From assembly GCF_019038395.1 (NCBI RefSeq), contig NZ_JAGFXZ010000025.1:1-50557 (forward strand): a stretch of 50,557 nucleotides of DNA, written 5' to 3'. The notes under the pieces were generated by a model that ran no database searches, was not told the DNA's origin, and saw only the letters and a program-made list of their open reading frames with translations. How positions within the stretch are numbered: the first letter of the stretch is position 1; every line of letters starts with the position of its first letter. This document shows, in pieces, positions 9,044 to 21,556 of the stretch. Origin of the DNA: Acinetobacter sp. BY419. Lineage in GTDB: Bacteria > Pseudomonadota > Gammaproteobacteria > Pseudomonadales > Moraxellaceae. A program made the translations under genes and the position numbers.

Positions 9044-9421
9044 ATGAATACTCTAGTCAAAGCAATTGTTTTATCATTCTCTACTGCTTTAGTTGCTGCA
9101 CCTGCAATGGCTGCCCCACAAGATCATAATCCACAACAACATCACCAGCAACATGGCCACCAACCTGTTCAAAATCACCATAAAGCACCTGTTCAGCAAC
9201 ACCATAATGCTTTACATAAAAAAGCGGTTAATCCTTCGCATGATTGGAGAGTAGGGCAAAAAGTACCAAGTCAATACTATGGTCAAAGCTACAAAGTGGA
9301 TCACAAAAAATTTAAAAAATTGAGTAAACCTGGTAAAAATCAGCAATGGATCAAAGTGAATGGTGATTATATTTTAACCAATGCCATGAATCATAACATT
9401 ATCAAAATCATTGCTGGCTAA
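9044..9421 (+). CDS. RcnB-family periplasmic protein
   Basis: 125 residues. An N-terminal signal peptide ends at APAMAA. A His/Gln-rich linker (about 25-65: NPQQHHQQHGHQP, NHHKAPVQQHHNALH) follows, then the RcnB-like domain (DWRVGQKVPSQYYGQSYKVD ... WIKVNGDYILTNAMNHNIIKII). In E. coli RcnB is a periplasmic protein needed for nickel/cobalt homeostasis; most Acinetobacter members have no tested role. AAGGTGAAG precedes the start. A UUCG-loop terminator follows 18 bases after the stop. Confidence 0.82.
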   Translation: MNTLVKAIVLSFSTALVAAPAMAAPQDHNPQQHHQQHGHQPVQNHHKAPVQQHHNALHKKAVNPSHDWRVGQKVPSQYYGQSYKVDHKKFKKLSKPGKNQQWIKVNGDYILTNAMNHNIIKIIAG

Positions 9422-9438
9422 TCCCAACAATCTCGGTG

Positions 9439-9466
9439 AAAAAAGAGTACTTCGGTGCTCTTTTTT
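9439..9466 (+). terminator. Terminator with UUCG tetraloop
   Basis: AAAAAAGAGTAC TTCG GTGCTCTTTTTT: a 12-base stem with one G-T pair, a stabilising TTCG loop and a T run, ending the RcnB-like gene. Confidence 0.88.
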
Positions 9467-9567
9467 AATACCTGAAAATAAATTTGTTATCGCTTTGCAA
9501 CAATCATTTTTTTCTACATATTTCACCCTTATATTAGGCAGAATTAAAGTAAAGATATGAATTGGTT

Positions 9568-10158
9568 ATGAAAAAATTCATCCAAAATGTGGTTTCTCCT
9601 TTTGTGATGTTTAGTGCGGGCATTTTGTTGATTGGTTGCGAGCAAGCCAACTCTCCTGATTCAACGGAAGACCAAACTTCACAATCAAGCGAAGTATCTG
9701 CACAGGTTTCAGAATCAGCAAAAGATTCAACAGAAACATCTAAGGCTGAACTGAAAAGCGGCAACATGTTTTATATCGTGCGTGACGTTGCAGACATGCA
9801 GCTGAAAGCTGGCGATTATGTGGAACAGCTCAAGCAGACTCAAACTGATTTAGAAACTGCAATCAATGATAAAGACCAACAGCAGCTACAAACCACTGCC
9901 AAAACCCTGAAACAACAACTGACCGGGTTTAATCAGGCACTGACTGGCCTAAACTTAAAAAGCCAGGAAATTGACCAGATTCGTAACAATATTATGACTG
10001 CGAACCAGCAAGCTCTGGCTTCTCCCCTCTTGAACGGTCAGGTGGATTTCAGCCAAGTAGACTTAAAAAAGATTGAATCTCAGATGGTTAATGTTCAAGC
10101 CGAAATGGTCAAACTGGCAGGCTTGTTAATCCAGAATCCCGAGCAGGAACAAGGTTAA
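9568..10158 (+). CDS. Putative lipoprotein with coiled-coil body
   Basis: 196 residues. The signal peptide ends in a lipobox LIGC (cysteine at about 25), so the protein is probably lipid-anchored. A Ser/Thr/Glu-rich linker (about 27-62) leads into a Gln-rich helical region with coiled-coil character (about 75-190: QLKQTQTDLETAINDKDQQQLQTTAKTL and similar). No family is recognised beyond Acinetobacter-type lipoproteins. The ATG at 9568 is preferred over an in-frame TTG two codons earlier. Transcribed alone, with a bidirectional terminator behind. Confidence 0.7.
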   Translation: MKKFIQNVVSPFVMFSAGILLIGCEQANSPDSTEDQTSQSSEVSAQVSESAKDSTETSKAELKSGNMFYIVRDVADMQLKAGDYVEQLKQTQTDLETAINDKDQQQLQTTAKTLKQQLTGFNQALTGLNLKSQEIDQIRNNIMTANQQALASPLLNGQVDFSQVDLKKIESQMVNVQAEMVKLAGLLIQNPEQEQG

Positions 10159-10180
10159 AAATCATTACATCCCTTTGATT

Positions 10181-10217
10181 AAAAAAACCAATCTAGCAAG
10201 AAGCAGATTGGTTTTTT
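10181..10217. terminator. Bidirectional terminator
   Basis: AAAAAACCAATCT / AGATTGGTTTTTT stem with a 10-base loop lies between the convergent lipoprotein and adhP genes, with A and T runs on both sides. Confidence 0.85.
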
Positions 10218-10237
10218 TATTGCACCGCAATAAGGAA

Positions 10238-11269
10238 TTAAAGTCGCATATCGATCACGATCCGGCCATCAATTTTCCCCTGCTCCATACGCTGGAAAAT
10301 ATCATTGATATTTTCTAGTGGCTCAACATTAATATGTGCCTTGACCTTGCCCCGGGCAGCAATATCCAATGCTTCCTTGAGATCCAGGCGTGTACCCACT
10401 ATCGAACCGCGCACGGTAATGCCGTCAAGTACCATGTCAAAAATCGACAAGTCAAACGTGCCTGGCGGTAAACCATTTAATACCATAGTGCCCCCCCGAC
10501 GCACGATCGAGACTGCCTGTTCAAAAGCTTTGGGAGAGACTGCAGTCACCAACACCCCATGACAACCTTCTCCGGTGGCTTTCATCACTTCTTCTTTCAC
10601 ATCAGATTTCAGTGCATTCACAGCTACATCAGCACCCAGATTTTTTGCCAGTTCCAGTTTTGAGTCATCTATATCTATGGCAATGACATTAAATCCCATG
10701 GTTTTGGCATATTGAACAGCGATATGACCTAAACCGCCAATGCCAGAAATTGCCATCCAGTCTCCTGCTTTGGCATCGGCCATTTTCAGACCTTTATAGA
10801 CTGTGACGCCTGCACAGAGAATAGGTGCAATTTCAAGCAAGTCTACCCCCTCCGGGATCACTCCTACATAATCCCCATCGGCCAGACAATATTCAGCAAA
10901 GCTGCCATTGACCGAATACCCTGAGTTTTGCTGCTTTCTACACAGTGTTTCCCAGCCAGCATAACAATATTCACAATGGCCACAAGCCGAATACAGCCAT
11001 GGAATACCGACAATATCTCCTATTTTTAAATGGTCAATGCCTTCACCTATTTCAATCACTTCTCCTACTCCCTCATGCCCGGGAATAAAAGGTAAGCTCG
11101 GTTGCACAGGCCAGTCGCCATGCATGGCATGCAGATCGGTATGACAAACACCAGTAGCAATGATCTTGACCAGGACTTTGCCCGGGCTAACTTGAGGGAT
11201 GTTGAGTTCTTGGATTTCTAAGGGTTGGTTAAATGCAGTTACGACCGCTGCTTTCATTGTTGTTGGCAT
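10238..11269 (-). CDS. adhP: Zinc-dependent alcohol dehydrogenase AdhP
   Basis: Medium-chain NAD-linked alcohol dehydrogenase, 343 residues, oxidising ethanol and other primary alcohols. Catalytic zinc ligands lie in GVCHTDLH and [12 protein letters not shown]; the structural zinc loop is [15 protein letters not shown]; the dinucleotide-binding motif is [15 protein letters not shown] followed by acidic [11 protein letters not shown], which favours NAD. It lies downstream of a same-strand aldehyde dehydrogenase but is separated by 400 bases and a terminator, so the two steps (alcohol to aldehyde to acid) are encoded side by side but probably transcribed separately. Confidence 0.92.
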   Translation of the reverse strand: MPTTMKAAVVTAFNQPLEIQELNIPQVSPGKVLVKIIATGVCHTDLHAMHGDWPVQPSLPFIPGHEGVGEVIEIGEGIDHLKIGDIVGIPWLYSACGHCEYCYAGWETLCRKQQNSGYSVNGSFAEYCLADGDYVGVIPEGVDLLEIAPILCAGVTVYKGLKMADAKAGDWMAISGIGGLGHIAVQYAKTMGFNVIAIDIDDSKLELAKNLGADVAVNALKSDVKEEVMKATGEGCHGVLVTAVSPKAFEQAVSIVRRGGTMVLNGLPPGTFDLSIFDMVLDGITVRGSIVGTRLDLKEALDIAARGKVKAHINVEPLENINDIFQRMEQGKIDGRIVIDMRL

Positions 11270-11669
11270 CTTAATTCTCTCTTCTATTATTATAATTTCA
11301 GATTATTTTTGAATAATTTCCTTAACTATAAACAATAGAAAAACCGCAACAATAATAGAATTGTATTTCTCCTCCATCTTTTACAAATTCTTAAAATTCT
11401 CTTGACTGTTATTTTTAAATTATGCTCGACTAGCTCCAAATAAATATTTGGATTTGCACATAAATATAAGAATAATAAGGCTTTAATCGAATTCACTCTA
11501 TTAGCAGATACAATATTTTCATTAAAATCAGTTAGCTCCAGATTTTAGCCTGCATTTTCTTAAATCTGTATCTTTATAATGAGGCGCTATTAATCAAATC
11601 AGAATGATTTTAATCAATATTAATTTAAAAAAGCCACTTCAACAGTGACTTTCTAATTGGATATTGGGC
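11270..11669. other. Intergenic region with adhP promoter
   Basis: AT-rich spacer without ORFs. The right end holds the aldehyde dehydrogenase terminator and the remainder must contain the leftward adhP promoter, which could not be placed with confidence. Confidence 0.5.
11627..11653 (-). terminator. Terminator of the aldehyde dehydrogenase gene
   Basis: On the minus strand AAGTCACT, loop GTTGA, AGTGGCTT (one G-T pair) then T residues; about 20 bases past the stop codon. Confidence 0.75.
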
Positions 11670-13046
11670 TTATTTTTTCGGGCTTTTGACGACCACCAGT
11701 TTCTTTTGTACAAACTCTTTAAATCCATCAATTGAGAGTTCATGTCCATAACCGGAATTTTTAATTCCGCCAAAGGGCAACTCTGGCGTGCTATCGGTAA
11801 ACCAGTTAATCCAGATCATGCCGGTTTCCACTCGTGACGCCAGTTTTTTAGCACGCTCAATATCTTGCGCATGAATCACGCCACCTAAGCCATAATTAGA
11901 ATCATTGGCGATTTCGACAATTTCATCATCATTCTTCGCTACATAGATTTGCGCCACCGGGCCAAAGAATTCTTCATACCAGGCCTCATTATCTCGGCTG
12001 ATATTTTCCAAAATGGTCGGTTCAAAGAAATTGCCTTGATGTTCTACAGCTTTGCCGCCGGTGACCACAGTCGCCCCTTGCGCTACCGCTTTTTCCACCT
12101 GTCCGGTCAATTTCTGCAACGCATCTTTTGAAGAAAGTGGCCCTAACATTGTTTCAGGATCAAGCGGATCACCCAGTTTCAATTGTTCAAAGGCTTTGAG
12201 CATACCGGCTTTGAATTGCTCGGCAATTTTTTCATGCAAAATAAATCGTTTTGCCGCCGTACAGACTTGGCCGGCATTATTGACCCGCGCCTGACAGCCC
12301 AACTTAATCGCACGTTCCAGATCTGCATCATCGAGTACGATGAACACATCATTACCACCCAGTTCCAGTGTAGATTTTTTAAGATGTTTCCCTGCCTGTT
12401 CAGCCACCACACTACCTGCACCTTCTGAACCAGTCAATGCCACACCACGCACACGCTTATCTGCGATTACATCTTTAACCTGATCGGAACTAATAAACAG
12501 ATTGGTCCAGACACCTTTGGGTGCGCCAGCTTCTAATACCAGCTTTTCAAACGCTTCGGCACATTGCGGCACAATGCCCGCATGTTTTGCCAGAACCGGA
12601 TTACCAATTGCACAGTTGGGGGCAAAAACCCGCATCAGCTGATAAAACGGGAAATTCCACGGTTCAACCGCCATGATAATACCCAGTGGATGATGCTCCA
12701 CCCAGGCTTCACCGAGATCGGTTTCATAAGAGGCTGGCGCTAAAAATTCTTTGGCATGATCGGCATAATATTCTGCAATTTTGGCGCAGGTTTCGATTTC
12801 ACCTTCACTCTGCTTAATCAGTTTGCCCATATCTTGAGTCATGAGCTTGGCCAGTTCAGGCTTTTTCTCTCTTAAAAGCGTGGCCATGTTCTTTAATACG
12901 TCGACTCTTAAATCAGCCTGCTTTGACCATTCTGATTTTAAAATCTGTTCTGCACTATCGAGTGCTTTTTGAATATCTTGGTCGCTATGAGATGGATAAT
13001 CTTTTAATTTTTGATTGGTAAATGGGTTAATTGATTGATACGCCAT
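11670..13046 (-). CDS. NAD(P)-dependent succinate-semialdehyde-type aldehyde dehydrogenase
   Basis: Aldehyde dehydrogenase superfamily, 458 residues, closest in length and motifs to the Sad/YneI group of succinate-semialdehyde dehydrogenases. The catalytic Glu is in LELGGND, the catalytic Cys in NNAGQVCTAAKRF, and the cofactor motif is GSEGAGSVVAEQAGKHL. The start ATG at 13046 is chosen because AAGGGA stands six bases before it; an extension upstream lacks such a site. The substrate is inferred from family resemblance, and a broader aldehyde range is possible given the nearby adhP. Confidence 0.88.
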   Translation of the reverse strand: MAYQSINPFTNQKLKDYPSHSDQDIQKALDSAEQILKSEWSKQADLRVDVLKNMATLLREKKPELAKLMTQDMGKLIKQSEGEIETCAKIAEYYADHAKEFLAPASYETDLGEAWVEHHPLGIIMAVEPWNFPFYQLMRVFAPNCAIGNPVLAKHAGIVPQCAEAFEKLVLEAGAPKGVWTNLFISSDQVKDVIADKRVRGVALTGSEGAGSVVAEQAGKHLKKSTLELGGNDVFIVLDDADLERAIKLGCQARVNNAGQVCTAAKRFILHEKIAEQFKAGMLKAFEQLKLGDPLDPETMLGPLSSKDALQKLTGQVEKAVAQGATVVTGGKAVEHQGNFFEPTILENISRDNEAWYEEFFGPVAQIYVAKNDDEIVEIANDSNYGLGGVIHAQDIERAKKLASRVETGMIWINWFTDSTPELPFGGIKNSGYGHELSIDGFKEFVQKKLVVVKSPKK

Positions 13047-13064
13047 GATTTTCCCTTTCTTCAA

Positions 13065-13444
13065 ATTATAAGTTTTGCTTGTTCTCGACCTGCTAACTTG
13101 GACTCAAACGAGCTTATATTTGTACGTATCATTTAACTTATCATTGATTTTTTTATGGCGTGCATCTGCTTACAGATTGGTTCAAAACATTACTGAGAGT
13201 GGGTAAACGTTATATCGAGTGGTACAAATTGTACGTTTTACAATAAATGCTAATAAAGCTAATGTTGCTGAAGTGAGCGCTCGAACAACCTATAAGAACT
13301 TTAAGTTCCAAATTTAGATGAAGGCTTTGATGAAATATTTAATATAAAGATTATAGGAAACAGAGCTTTTTTCTATTAATTCATTGTTTTAGAAAACTTT
13401 GAATGTAAAATTATCCTAATAGCTGTCAGATATACTTAGTAAAA
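13065..13444. other. Intergenic region between divergent genes
   Basis: Gene-free, AT-rich. It must hold the leftward aldehyde dehydrogenase promoter and the rightward promoter of the unknown gene at 13445. A 13-base palindrome GTACAAATTGTAC (13222-13234) could be an operator; nothing else is recognised. Confidence 0.4.
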
Positions 13445-14152
13445 ATGAATACACCTCAAATCATTTATAATTTTTTAGATAAGGCCCAAAATATTAACAA
13501 TAAACATCGTTCAATTAGTAGTTTCTTTGTTGAGGCATTTAATTTAAATAATATAAGCGATCATGAAATAAATAAATTACGAATACATTTATCAAATCAT
13601 GTATATAAACTCTCAGATGTTATAGAAATAGATCAACCAGAACTTGATCATTCTTGGGCTAATGACGTTATCAAAATTCTAAATTTTCCTCTTTCAGAAA
13701 ATATTGACCTATTTACACTAGACGTTAATTCATTATTTCCTCATGTTAAAAACTTTATAGGGTCACAAATTCGTCTTTGGAACATAATACATGGGAATCA
13801 AAAAAATTTAGATAAAGATCAAATGATTTCTATTAAACAAAAATCCGAAGCTTTGATAGAAGAATTTATTGTAAATAATGATTTGGCACCAAATGTAAGG
13901 GCATTTCTAATTAAGCAACTTCGTAAAATTATTGAAGCAATTGATCATTATCAAATTTATGGTAATGAGGGTTTAATCGAAATACTTGATGAATCAATTG
14001 GGCATGCTTTTACTAACAAGAATTACGAAGATTTTTTAAAAGATGCTCAAAGCACTATCTGGAAAGAATATTTATTAATTATTAGCACTGTCGTAACCAC
14101 ATCAGATAGCTTTGTTTCTTTGACAAATAATATTAAGAATTTTCTCCCATAA
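13445..14152 (+). CDS. Protein of unknown function, AT-rich accessory gene
   Basis: 235 residues; family not recognised. It is predicted mostly alpha-helical, with no signal peptide and no clear membrane segment. The region 155-185 (FLIKQLRKIIEAIDHYQIYGNEGLIEILDESIGHAF) looks like a conserved soluble helical module. Codons are markedly richer in A and T than those of the flanking genes. There is no clear ribosome site. The stop codon at 14150-14152 falls inside the A run of the ATP synthase operon terminator, so the gene sits tightly against it in convergent orientation. It looks like a single-gene insertion between core genes. Confidence 0.7.
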   Translation: MNTPQIIYNFLDKAQNINNKHRSISSFFVEAFNLNNISDHEINKLRIHLSNHVYKLSDVIEIDQPELDHSWANDVIKILNFPLSENIDLFTLDVNSLFPHVKNFIGSQIRLWNIIHGNQKNLDKDQMISIKQKSEALIEEFIVNNDLAPNVRAFLIKQLRKIIEAIDHYQIYGNEGLIEILDESIGHAFTNKNYEDFLKDAQSTIWKEYLLIISTVVTTSDSFVSLTNNIKNFLP

Positions 14153-14174
14153 AAAAACCACCCTTTCGGGTGGT
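14151..14174 (-). terminator. ATP synthase operon terminator
   Basis: On the minus strand ACCACCC, loop GAAA, GGGTGGT followed by seven U residues, 22 bases after the atpC stop codon. The complementary loop on the plus strand is TTTC. Confidence 0.92.
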
Positions 14175-14196
14175 CTTTTCAATCTCGAACCGTCTC

Positions 14197-14616
14197 TTAT
14201 TGAGCGCGGTTTTTGATTTTTCGGATCGTTTCCAGCTGTGCAGCAGTTTCTGCAAGAGCAGCCAATGCAGCAGCAGAATCCAAATCGCTCTTTTGATTGG
14301 CAAGCAAGCTTTCAGCGTGTTTACGCGCTTCAAGAATTGCAGCTTCATCTAAGTTGTCAGCACGGATTGCAGTATCTGCAAGAACCGTAACAACGTGCGG
14401 TTGAACTTCTAGAACACCACCAGATACATAGATCAACTCTTCTGTACCGTTTTCCAAAATAACGCGGATTGCGCCAGGTTGGAGCAAAGTTACCAGCGGA
14501 GCATGGCCAGGCATAATACCCAACTCACCGCCAGCACCTTTTGCAATTAGCATCGTTACAGTGCCTGAGTACAAAGACTCCTGAACACTTACAACATCAC
14601 ATTGCATAGTCGCCAT
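14197..14616 (-). CDS. atpC: ATP synthase epsilon subunit
   Basis: F1 central-stalk subunit, 139 residues. The N-terminal beta-sandwich (about 1-85) contains GELGIMPGHAPLVTLLQPG; the C-terminal part is a two-helix hairpin that can inhibit ATP hydrolysis. Last gene of the operon, 27 bases after atpD and followed by the operon terminator. Confidence 0.97.
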   Translation of the reverse strand: MATMQCDVVSVQESLYSGTVTMLIAKGAGGELGIMPGHAPLVTLLQPGAIRVILENGTEELIYVSGGVLEVQPHVVTVLADTAIRADNLDEAAILEARKHAESLLANQKSDLDSAAALAALAETAAQLETIRKIKNRAQ

Positions 14617-14643
14617 GAGAATCTCCTAAATTAGAGTCGCTAA

Positions 14644-16053
<1,410 letters not shown>

Positions 16054-16065
16054 TCAAAATATATG

Positions 16066-16935
16066 TTAAACGGCAGCGGCACCACCAACGATCTCAGAAA
16101 TTTCCTGAGTAATCGCGGCTTGACGCAGCTTGTTATAAATAAGTTGTAGGCTCTTAATGATCTCGCCTGCGTTGTCTGTCGCTGCTTTCATAGCGACCAT
16201 ACGTGCAGACTGCTCACACGCGATGTTTTCAATCACGCCTTGATACACCACAGACTCGATATAGCGAACCAACAAACCATTTAAAAGCTCTTCAGCTTCA
16301 GGCTCGTAGATATAATCCCAACCGTATTGACGGTTAAGAGTCTTGTCTTCTTCAGCAGCAGCCAAAGGAACAAGTTGTTCGATCTTTTGATTTTGAGTCA
16401 TGGCATTGACAAAGCCGTTTGACACCAGATAAATACGATCTAACTCGCCTTTATCATAAGCATCCAACATCACCTGTACAGAACCAGATAACTGCTCAAG
16501 ACTTGGAGTATCGCCGACTTGCGTCGTTGCACCCAGTACTTTACCGCCGTAGTTTTTAAAAAACGAAACCGCTTTTTGACCAATTAAAGCAAATTGAACT
16601 TCAATTGACTGCTCTTGTTGCTGTTGAACGTGTTTAACCACTTTCTTGAACAGGTTAATGTTCAAACCACCAGCAAGGCCACGATCTGAAGAAACAATGA
16701 TATAGCCAACGCGCTTTACAGGACGTTCAACCATATAACGGTGTTTGTATTCAGGATTCGCTTGGACCAAATGAGCAATTACACGGTGCATATTTTCGGC
16801 ATACGGACGGCCTTGAGCCATGCGCTCTTGCGCACGACGCATCTTAGAAGCTGCTACCATTTGCATCGCTCGAGTAATCTTTTGCGTGCTCTTGATACTA
16901 GCTACTTTGGCGCGAATTTCTTTTAAATTTGCCAT
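16066..16935 (-). CDS. atpG: ATP synthase gamma subunit
   Basis: Rotor shaft of F1, 289 residues. N-terminal helix [36 protein letters not shown] and C-terminal helix [20 protein letters not shown] form the coiled coil, with the Rossmann-like middle [10 protein letters not shown] between them. It lies 89 bases downstream of atpA. Confidence 0.97.
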   Translation of the reverse strand: MANLKEIRAKVASIKSTQKITRAMQMVAASKMRRAQERMAQGRPYAENMHRVIAHLVQANPEYKHRYMVERPVKRVGYIIVSSDRGLAGGLNINLFKKVVKHVQQQQEQSIEVQFALIGQKAVSFFKNYGGKVLGATTQVGDTPSLEQLSGSVQVMLDAYDKGELDRIYLVSNGFVNAMTQNQKIEQLVPLAAAEEDKTLNRQYGWDYIYEPEAEELLNGLLVRYIESVVYQGVIENIACEQSARMVAMKAATDNAGEIIKSLQLIYNKLRQAAITQEISEIVGGAAAV

Positions 16936-17024
16936 ACGCTTAACCTAGTATTCGAAAGCCCTTGCGAGCTTCCGAAGGTTGATTCCGTGAACCAAACCGA
17001 CACTAAATTCAACAGAGGTTGAAA

Positions 17025-18569
17025 TTAGTAAGTTTGAGTCGCTTTAAAGCTTTCAATACCTGCTTTGATTGCAGCTTCGATGTCTTTGTTGTAATCACCA
17101 GAGGCATCGATTTGTTGCATTAACGCAGCATGTTCTGAACGGAAGTAAGAAATCAACGCAGCATCAAAGTCTACGATTTTCTTAACGTCTACGTCAGCCA
17201 TGTAGCCTTCGTTAGATGCATAAACTGAAACAGCCTGGTCAGCAATTGAGTATGGAGCATATTGTTTTTGCTTCATTAACTCAGTTACACGTTGACCATG
17301 TTCAAGTTGCTTACGAGTTGCTTCGTCAAGGTCAGAAGCGAACTGAGCAAATGCTGCCAATTCACGGTATTGCGCCAAAGCAGTACGGATACCACCAGAC
17401 AATTTCTTGATGATCTTGGTTTGCGCTGAACCACCAACACGAGATACAGAGATACCCGCGTTCACAGCAGGACGAATACCTGCGTTGAATAATGATGTTT
17501 CAAGGAAGATCTGACCATCAGTAATCGAAATTACGTTGGTTGGTACGAATGCAGATACGTCACCCGCTTGAGTTTCAATAATCGGCAATGCAGTTAATGA
17601 ACCAGTTTGGCCTTTAACTTCACCGTTAGTGAATTTCTCAACGTAGGCAGCAGATACACGAGAAGCACGTTCAAGTAGACGTGAATGTAGATAGAACACG
17701 TCACCTGGATACGCTTCACGACCTGGTGGACGGCGTAAAAGCAATGAAATTTGACGATACGCAACAGCTTGCTTAGACAAGTCATCATAAATGATTAACG
17801 CGTCTTCACCACGGTCACGGTAGTATTCACCCATTGTACAGCCAGAGTACGGAGCCAAATACAGCATTGCTGCTGGATCAGATGCACCTGCTGCGACAAC
17901 AGTGGTATACGCCATAGCGCCAGTTTCTTCCAGCTTGCGTACTACGTTAGCGATAGTCGATTGTTTTTGACCGATTGCTACGTATACACATTTAATGCCA
18001 GAGTTTTTCTGAGCGATGATCGCATCGATCGCCATTGCTGTTTTACCAGTTTGACGGTCACCAATGATCAACTCACGCTGACCACGGCCGACTGGGATCA
18101 TTGTATCTACTGATTTATAACCAGTTTGTACAGGTTGATCCACTGATTGACGCCAAATTACGCCTGGTGCTACTTTTTCAACAGCATCAGTTAATTTAGC
18201 ATCGATCGGGCCTTTACCATCAATCGGGCTACCCAAAGCATCTACTACACGGCCTAAAAGTTCTGGACCAACCGGAACTTCTAATACACGACCTGTGCAA
18301 CGCGCTTTTTGACCTTCTTGAAGGTTCAAGTAGTTACCTAAAACAACGACGCCCACTGAATCCTGTTCTAGGTTCAGTGCCATACCGTAAAGGCCGCCGT
18401 CGAATTCGATCATTTCACCGTACATAGCGTCAGCTAAGCCGTGAATACGCACAATACCGTCGGAAACCATAACAATGGTTCCTTCGTTCTTAGCGGTTGC
18501 GCTGGTGTCCAGATCGCCGATACGCTGTTTAATGAGCGCACTGATCTCGGATGGATTCAGTTGTTGCAT
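17025..18569 (-). CDS. atpA: ATP synthase alpha subunit
   Basis: Non-catalytic nucleotide-binding subunit of F1, 514 residues, the usual length, starting [10 protein letters not shown]. The ATG at 18569 is chosen over an in-frame TTG five codons upstream because GAGG precedes it at about nine bases. Walker A is [11 protein letters not shown] and the [10 protein letters not shown] arginine-finger region is intact. Confidence 0.98.
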   Translation of the reverse strand: MQQLNPSEISALIKQRIGDLDTSATAKNEGTIVMVSDGIVRIHGLADAMYGEMIEFDGGLYGMALNLEQDSVGVVVLGNYLNLQEGQKARCTGRVLEVPVGPELLGRVVDALGSPIDGKGPIDAKLTDAVEKVAPGVIWRQSVDQPVQTGYKSVDTMIPVGRGQRELIIGDRQTGKTAMAIDAIIAQKNSGIKCVYVAIGQKQSTIANVVRKLEETGAMAYTTVVAAGASDPAAMLYLAPYSGCTMGEYYRDRGEDALIIYDDLSKQAVAYRQISLLLRRPPGREAYPGDVFYLHSRLLERASRVSAAYVEKFTNGEVKGQTGSLTALPIIETQAGDVSAFVPTNVISITDGQIFLETSLFNAGIRPAVNAGISVSRVGGSAQTKIIKKLSGGIRTALAQYRELAAFAQFASDLDEATRKQLEHGQRVTELMKQKQYAPYSIADQAVSVYASNEGYMADVDVKKIVDFDAALISYFRSEHAALMQQIDASGDYNKDIEAAIKAGIESFKATQTY

Positions 18570-18612
18570 TGCGCTATACCTCAATCTTTTTAAAGTTCAG
18601 TCTTCTTATTTA

Positions 18613-19149
18613 TTAAGCAAGAAGACGAGTACGCATTTTTTCAAGCTTATTAAGTGCAGAATCATCTATCACTTGGTCGCCTGCACGAATAACTACACCA
18701 GCAATAAGCTCTGGTTTCACTTCCACAGAAACATTCACTGCTGCGTTAAAGCGTTTTTTCAACGCATCTGCAAGCAATTGTTCTTGGACAGAAGTCAATG
18801 GGAATGCTGATTCAATCACAACATCCACAGTATTGTTATTCTGTGATTTGAGCTGTTCATATTCTGCAGCAATTTCAGGAAGAAGTTCCAAACGGTTGTT
18901 TTCAGCAAGCAATGCCAAGAAATTAGACACTGCTGCAGTTTGGTCTTCACCTAAAACTTTAGCAAAAAGAGACACCTGCTCAGCAGGTGTAAGCTCTGGG
19001 CGATTTAGATAAGCTGAAAATGCTTCGTCTTGCACCGCAGCACTGAGCAATTCAAGTGCAGTTGACCAAGAGTCAGTTGCACCCTGCTCAGAAGCGTAAG
19101 CAAATGCTGCTTTTGCGTAAGGGCGTGCCAACGTCAAGAGTTCAGCCAT
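18613..19149 (-). CDS. atpH: ATP synthase delta subunit
   Basis: 178 residues; connects F1 to the peripheral stalk. N-terminal helical domain starts [12 protein letters not shown]; the C-terminal part contains the conserved [24 protein letters not shown] segment. It lies 12 bases after atpF. Confidence 0.96.
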   Translation of the reverse strand: MAELLTLARPYAKAAFAYASEQGATDSWSTALELLSAAVQDEAFSAYLNRPELTPAEQVSLFAKVLGEDQTAAVSNFLALLAENNRLELLPEIAAEYEQLKSQNNNTVDVVIESAFPLTSVQEQLLADALKKRFNAAVNVSVEVKPELIAGVVIRAGDQVIDDSALNKLEKMRTRLLA

Positions 19150-19161
19150 AATCCGCCTCTC

Positions 19162-19632
19162 TTAAAGTTTAGCAGCCAGCTGAATCAGCATGGCATTGTG
19201 AGCTTCTGCATCAACTTGCTGGCTAAGAATTTTCTCAGCACCAGTCACTGCAAGAGCAGCCACTTGTTGACGTAATTCTTCGCGAGCAGAATTGATTTCG
19301 GTATCAACAGCTTCTTTAGCCTGTTGACGAATACGCTCACCTTCAGCAGCTGCCTGAGTACGCGCTTCTTCGATCAATTGTGCACCACGACGGTTCGCTT
19401 GTTCAATCAATTGAGCCGCTTGTGCTTTTGCCGCATCTAACTCAGCTTTCACTTGTGCTTGCGCATCTGCAAGGTCAGCCTTCGCTTTTTCAGCAGCATT
19501 TAAGCCATCAGCGATACGACGCTGACGTTCACTAATCGCATTGATTAGTGGTGGCCATACAAACTTCATACAGAATGCGACAAAAATCGCAAATGCAATC
19601 GCTTGGCCAAACAATGTGAGGTTGATATTCAT
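19162..19632 (-). CDS. atpF: ATP synthase b subunit
   Basis: 156 residues. One N-terminal membrane helix (about 5-25) is followed by a long charged Ala/Glu/Lys-rich coiled coil (about 35-140), the peripheral stalk dimer. It lies 39 bases after atpE. Confidence 0.96.
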   Translation of the reverse strand: MNINLTLFGQAIAFAIFVAFCMKFVWPPLINAISERQRRIADGLNAAEKAKADLADAQAQVKAELDAAKAQAAQLIEQANRRGAQLIEEARTQAAAEGERIRQQAKEAVDTEINSAREELRQQVAALAVTGAEKILSQQVDAEAHNAMLIQLAAKL

Positions 19633-19671
19633 TGCAAATTCCTCAAATAATGAATTTCGGAATTAAGCTGA

Positions 19672-19926
<255 letters not shown>

Positions 19927-20003
19927 TCAGAGGTTAGGTTTATACCAAATTTAAGTTAAAAAATTGTGTGCCCAACCATCCGTATGACAGTCAGGCAATA
20001 CCA

Positions 20004-20882
<879 letters not shown>

Positions 20883-20989
20883 TCACACCTGGTCAATGTC
20901 AAAAAACTAATAGAACAAACGAATATCGCGTGCTGCTTGATATCTCGCCTGCTCCTGAAAAACTTTTCAATTTCTTGTTGCGCTTATAC

Positions 20990-21382
20990 TCATTTTTGTA
21001 GACGTGACGCCCAAAACGGAGCGACCCACGACATGGCTTGAACAAGTATAAAACCACAAAACAACGCCACCGCTGACAACGGCTCGACATTGCTAAAAAT
21101 TAAAATGAAACTAACAATCACGATAGCAAACTTTCCCATCAAGCCTTTATACATGTTCGAAAGAACTTGTTTAGACGCGCGGGCTCCTGCTGCTCGAAAC
21201 GATTGCCACGAAAAATAACAAGTCGCGAGCCAACATACAAATGCACCTAATGCTGCACTCAAGGCTGCGGTTGAGTCTTTCACGACCCAGCCGATCAAGG
21301 CTGAAACAGGGATCATACAAGCTTGCAGGAGGACCAAAGCTTTCGCTAATCGTCGGTCAATCAAGCGACTAGTTCGGCTCAT
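20990..21382 (-). CDS. atpI: ATP synthase assembly protein AtpI
   Basis: 130 residues with four hydrophobic helices. AtpI helps assemble the c-ring and is typically the first, weakly conserved gene of atp operons. The position here, 110 bases ahead of atpB, matches. The assignment rests mainly on topology and position. Confidence 0.88.
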   Translation of the reverse strand: MSRTSRLIDRRLAKALVLLQACMIPVSALIGWVVKDSTAALSAALGAFVCWLATCYFSWQSFRAAGARASKQVLSNMYKGLMGKFAIVIVSFILIFSNVEPLSAVALFCGFILVQAMSWVAPFWASRLQK

Positions 21383-21447
21383 TATTTATTCACTCACAGC
21401 AATCATGCTTGACAAGTTTAACAGGTGATTATTTTTAATCGCAGGCA

Positions 21448-21476
21448 TTATAGAGTTACACCCCTAAACATGCAAT
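21448..21476 (-). promoter_or_regulatory. ATP synthase operon promoter
   Basis: On the minus strand TTGCAT (-35, 21476-21471), a 17-base spacer, then a perfect TATAAT (-10, 21453-21448), about 65 bases upstream of atpI. Confidence 0.8.
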
Positions 21477-21556
21477 CTTTTCCCTACCTTAGTCGTGTTT
21501 TTTTAAATCGGCCCATTGCTGTTTAACTAATCAAAATCTGTCTATTTTTTAAATCA

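Noticed and set aside
18570..18584. Longer atpA start at a TTG codon
   Set aside because: The ATG at 18569 has the ribosome site and gives the standard 514-residue protein.
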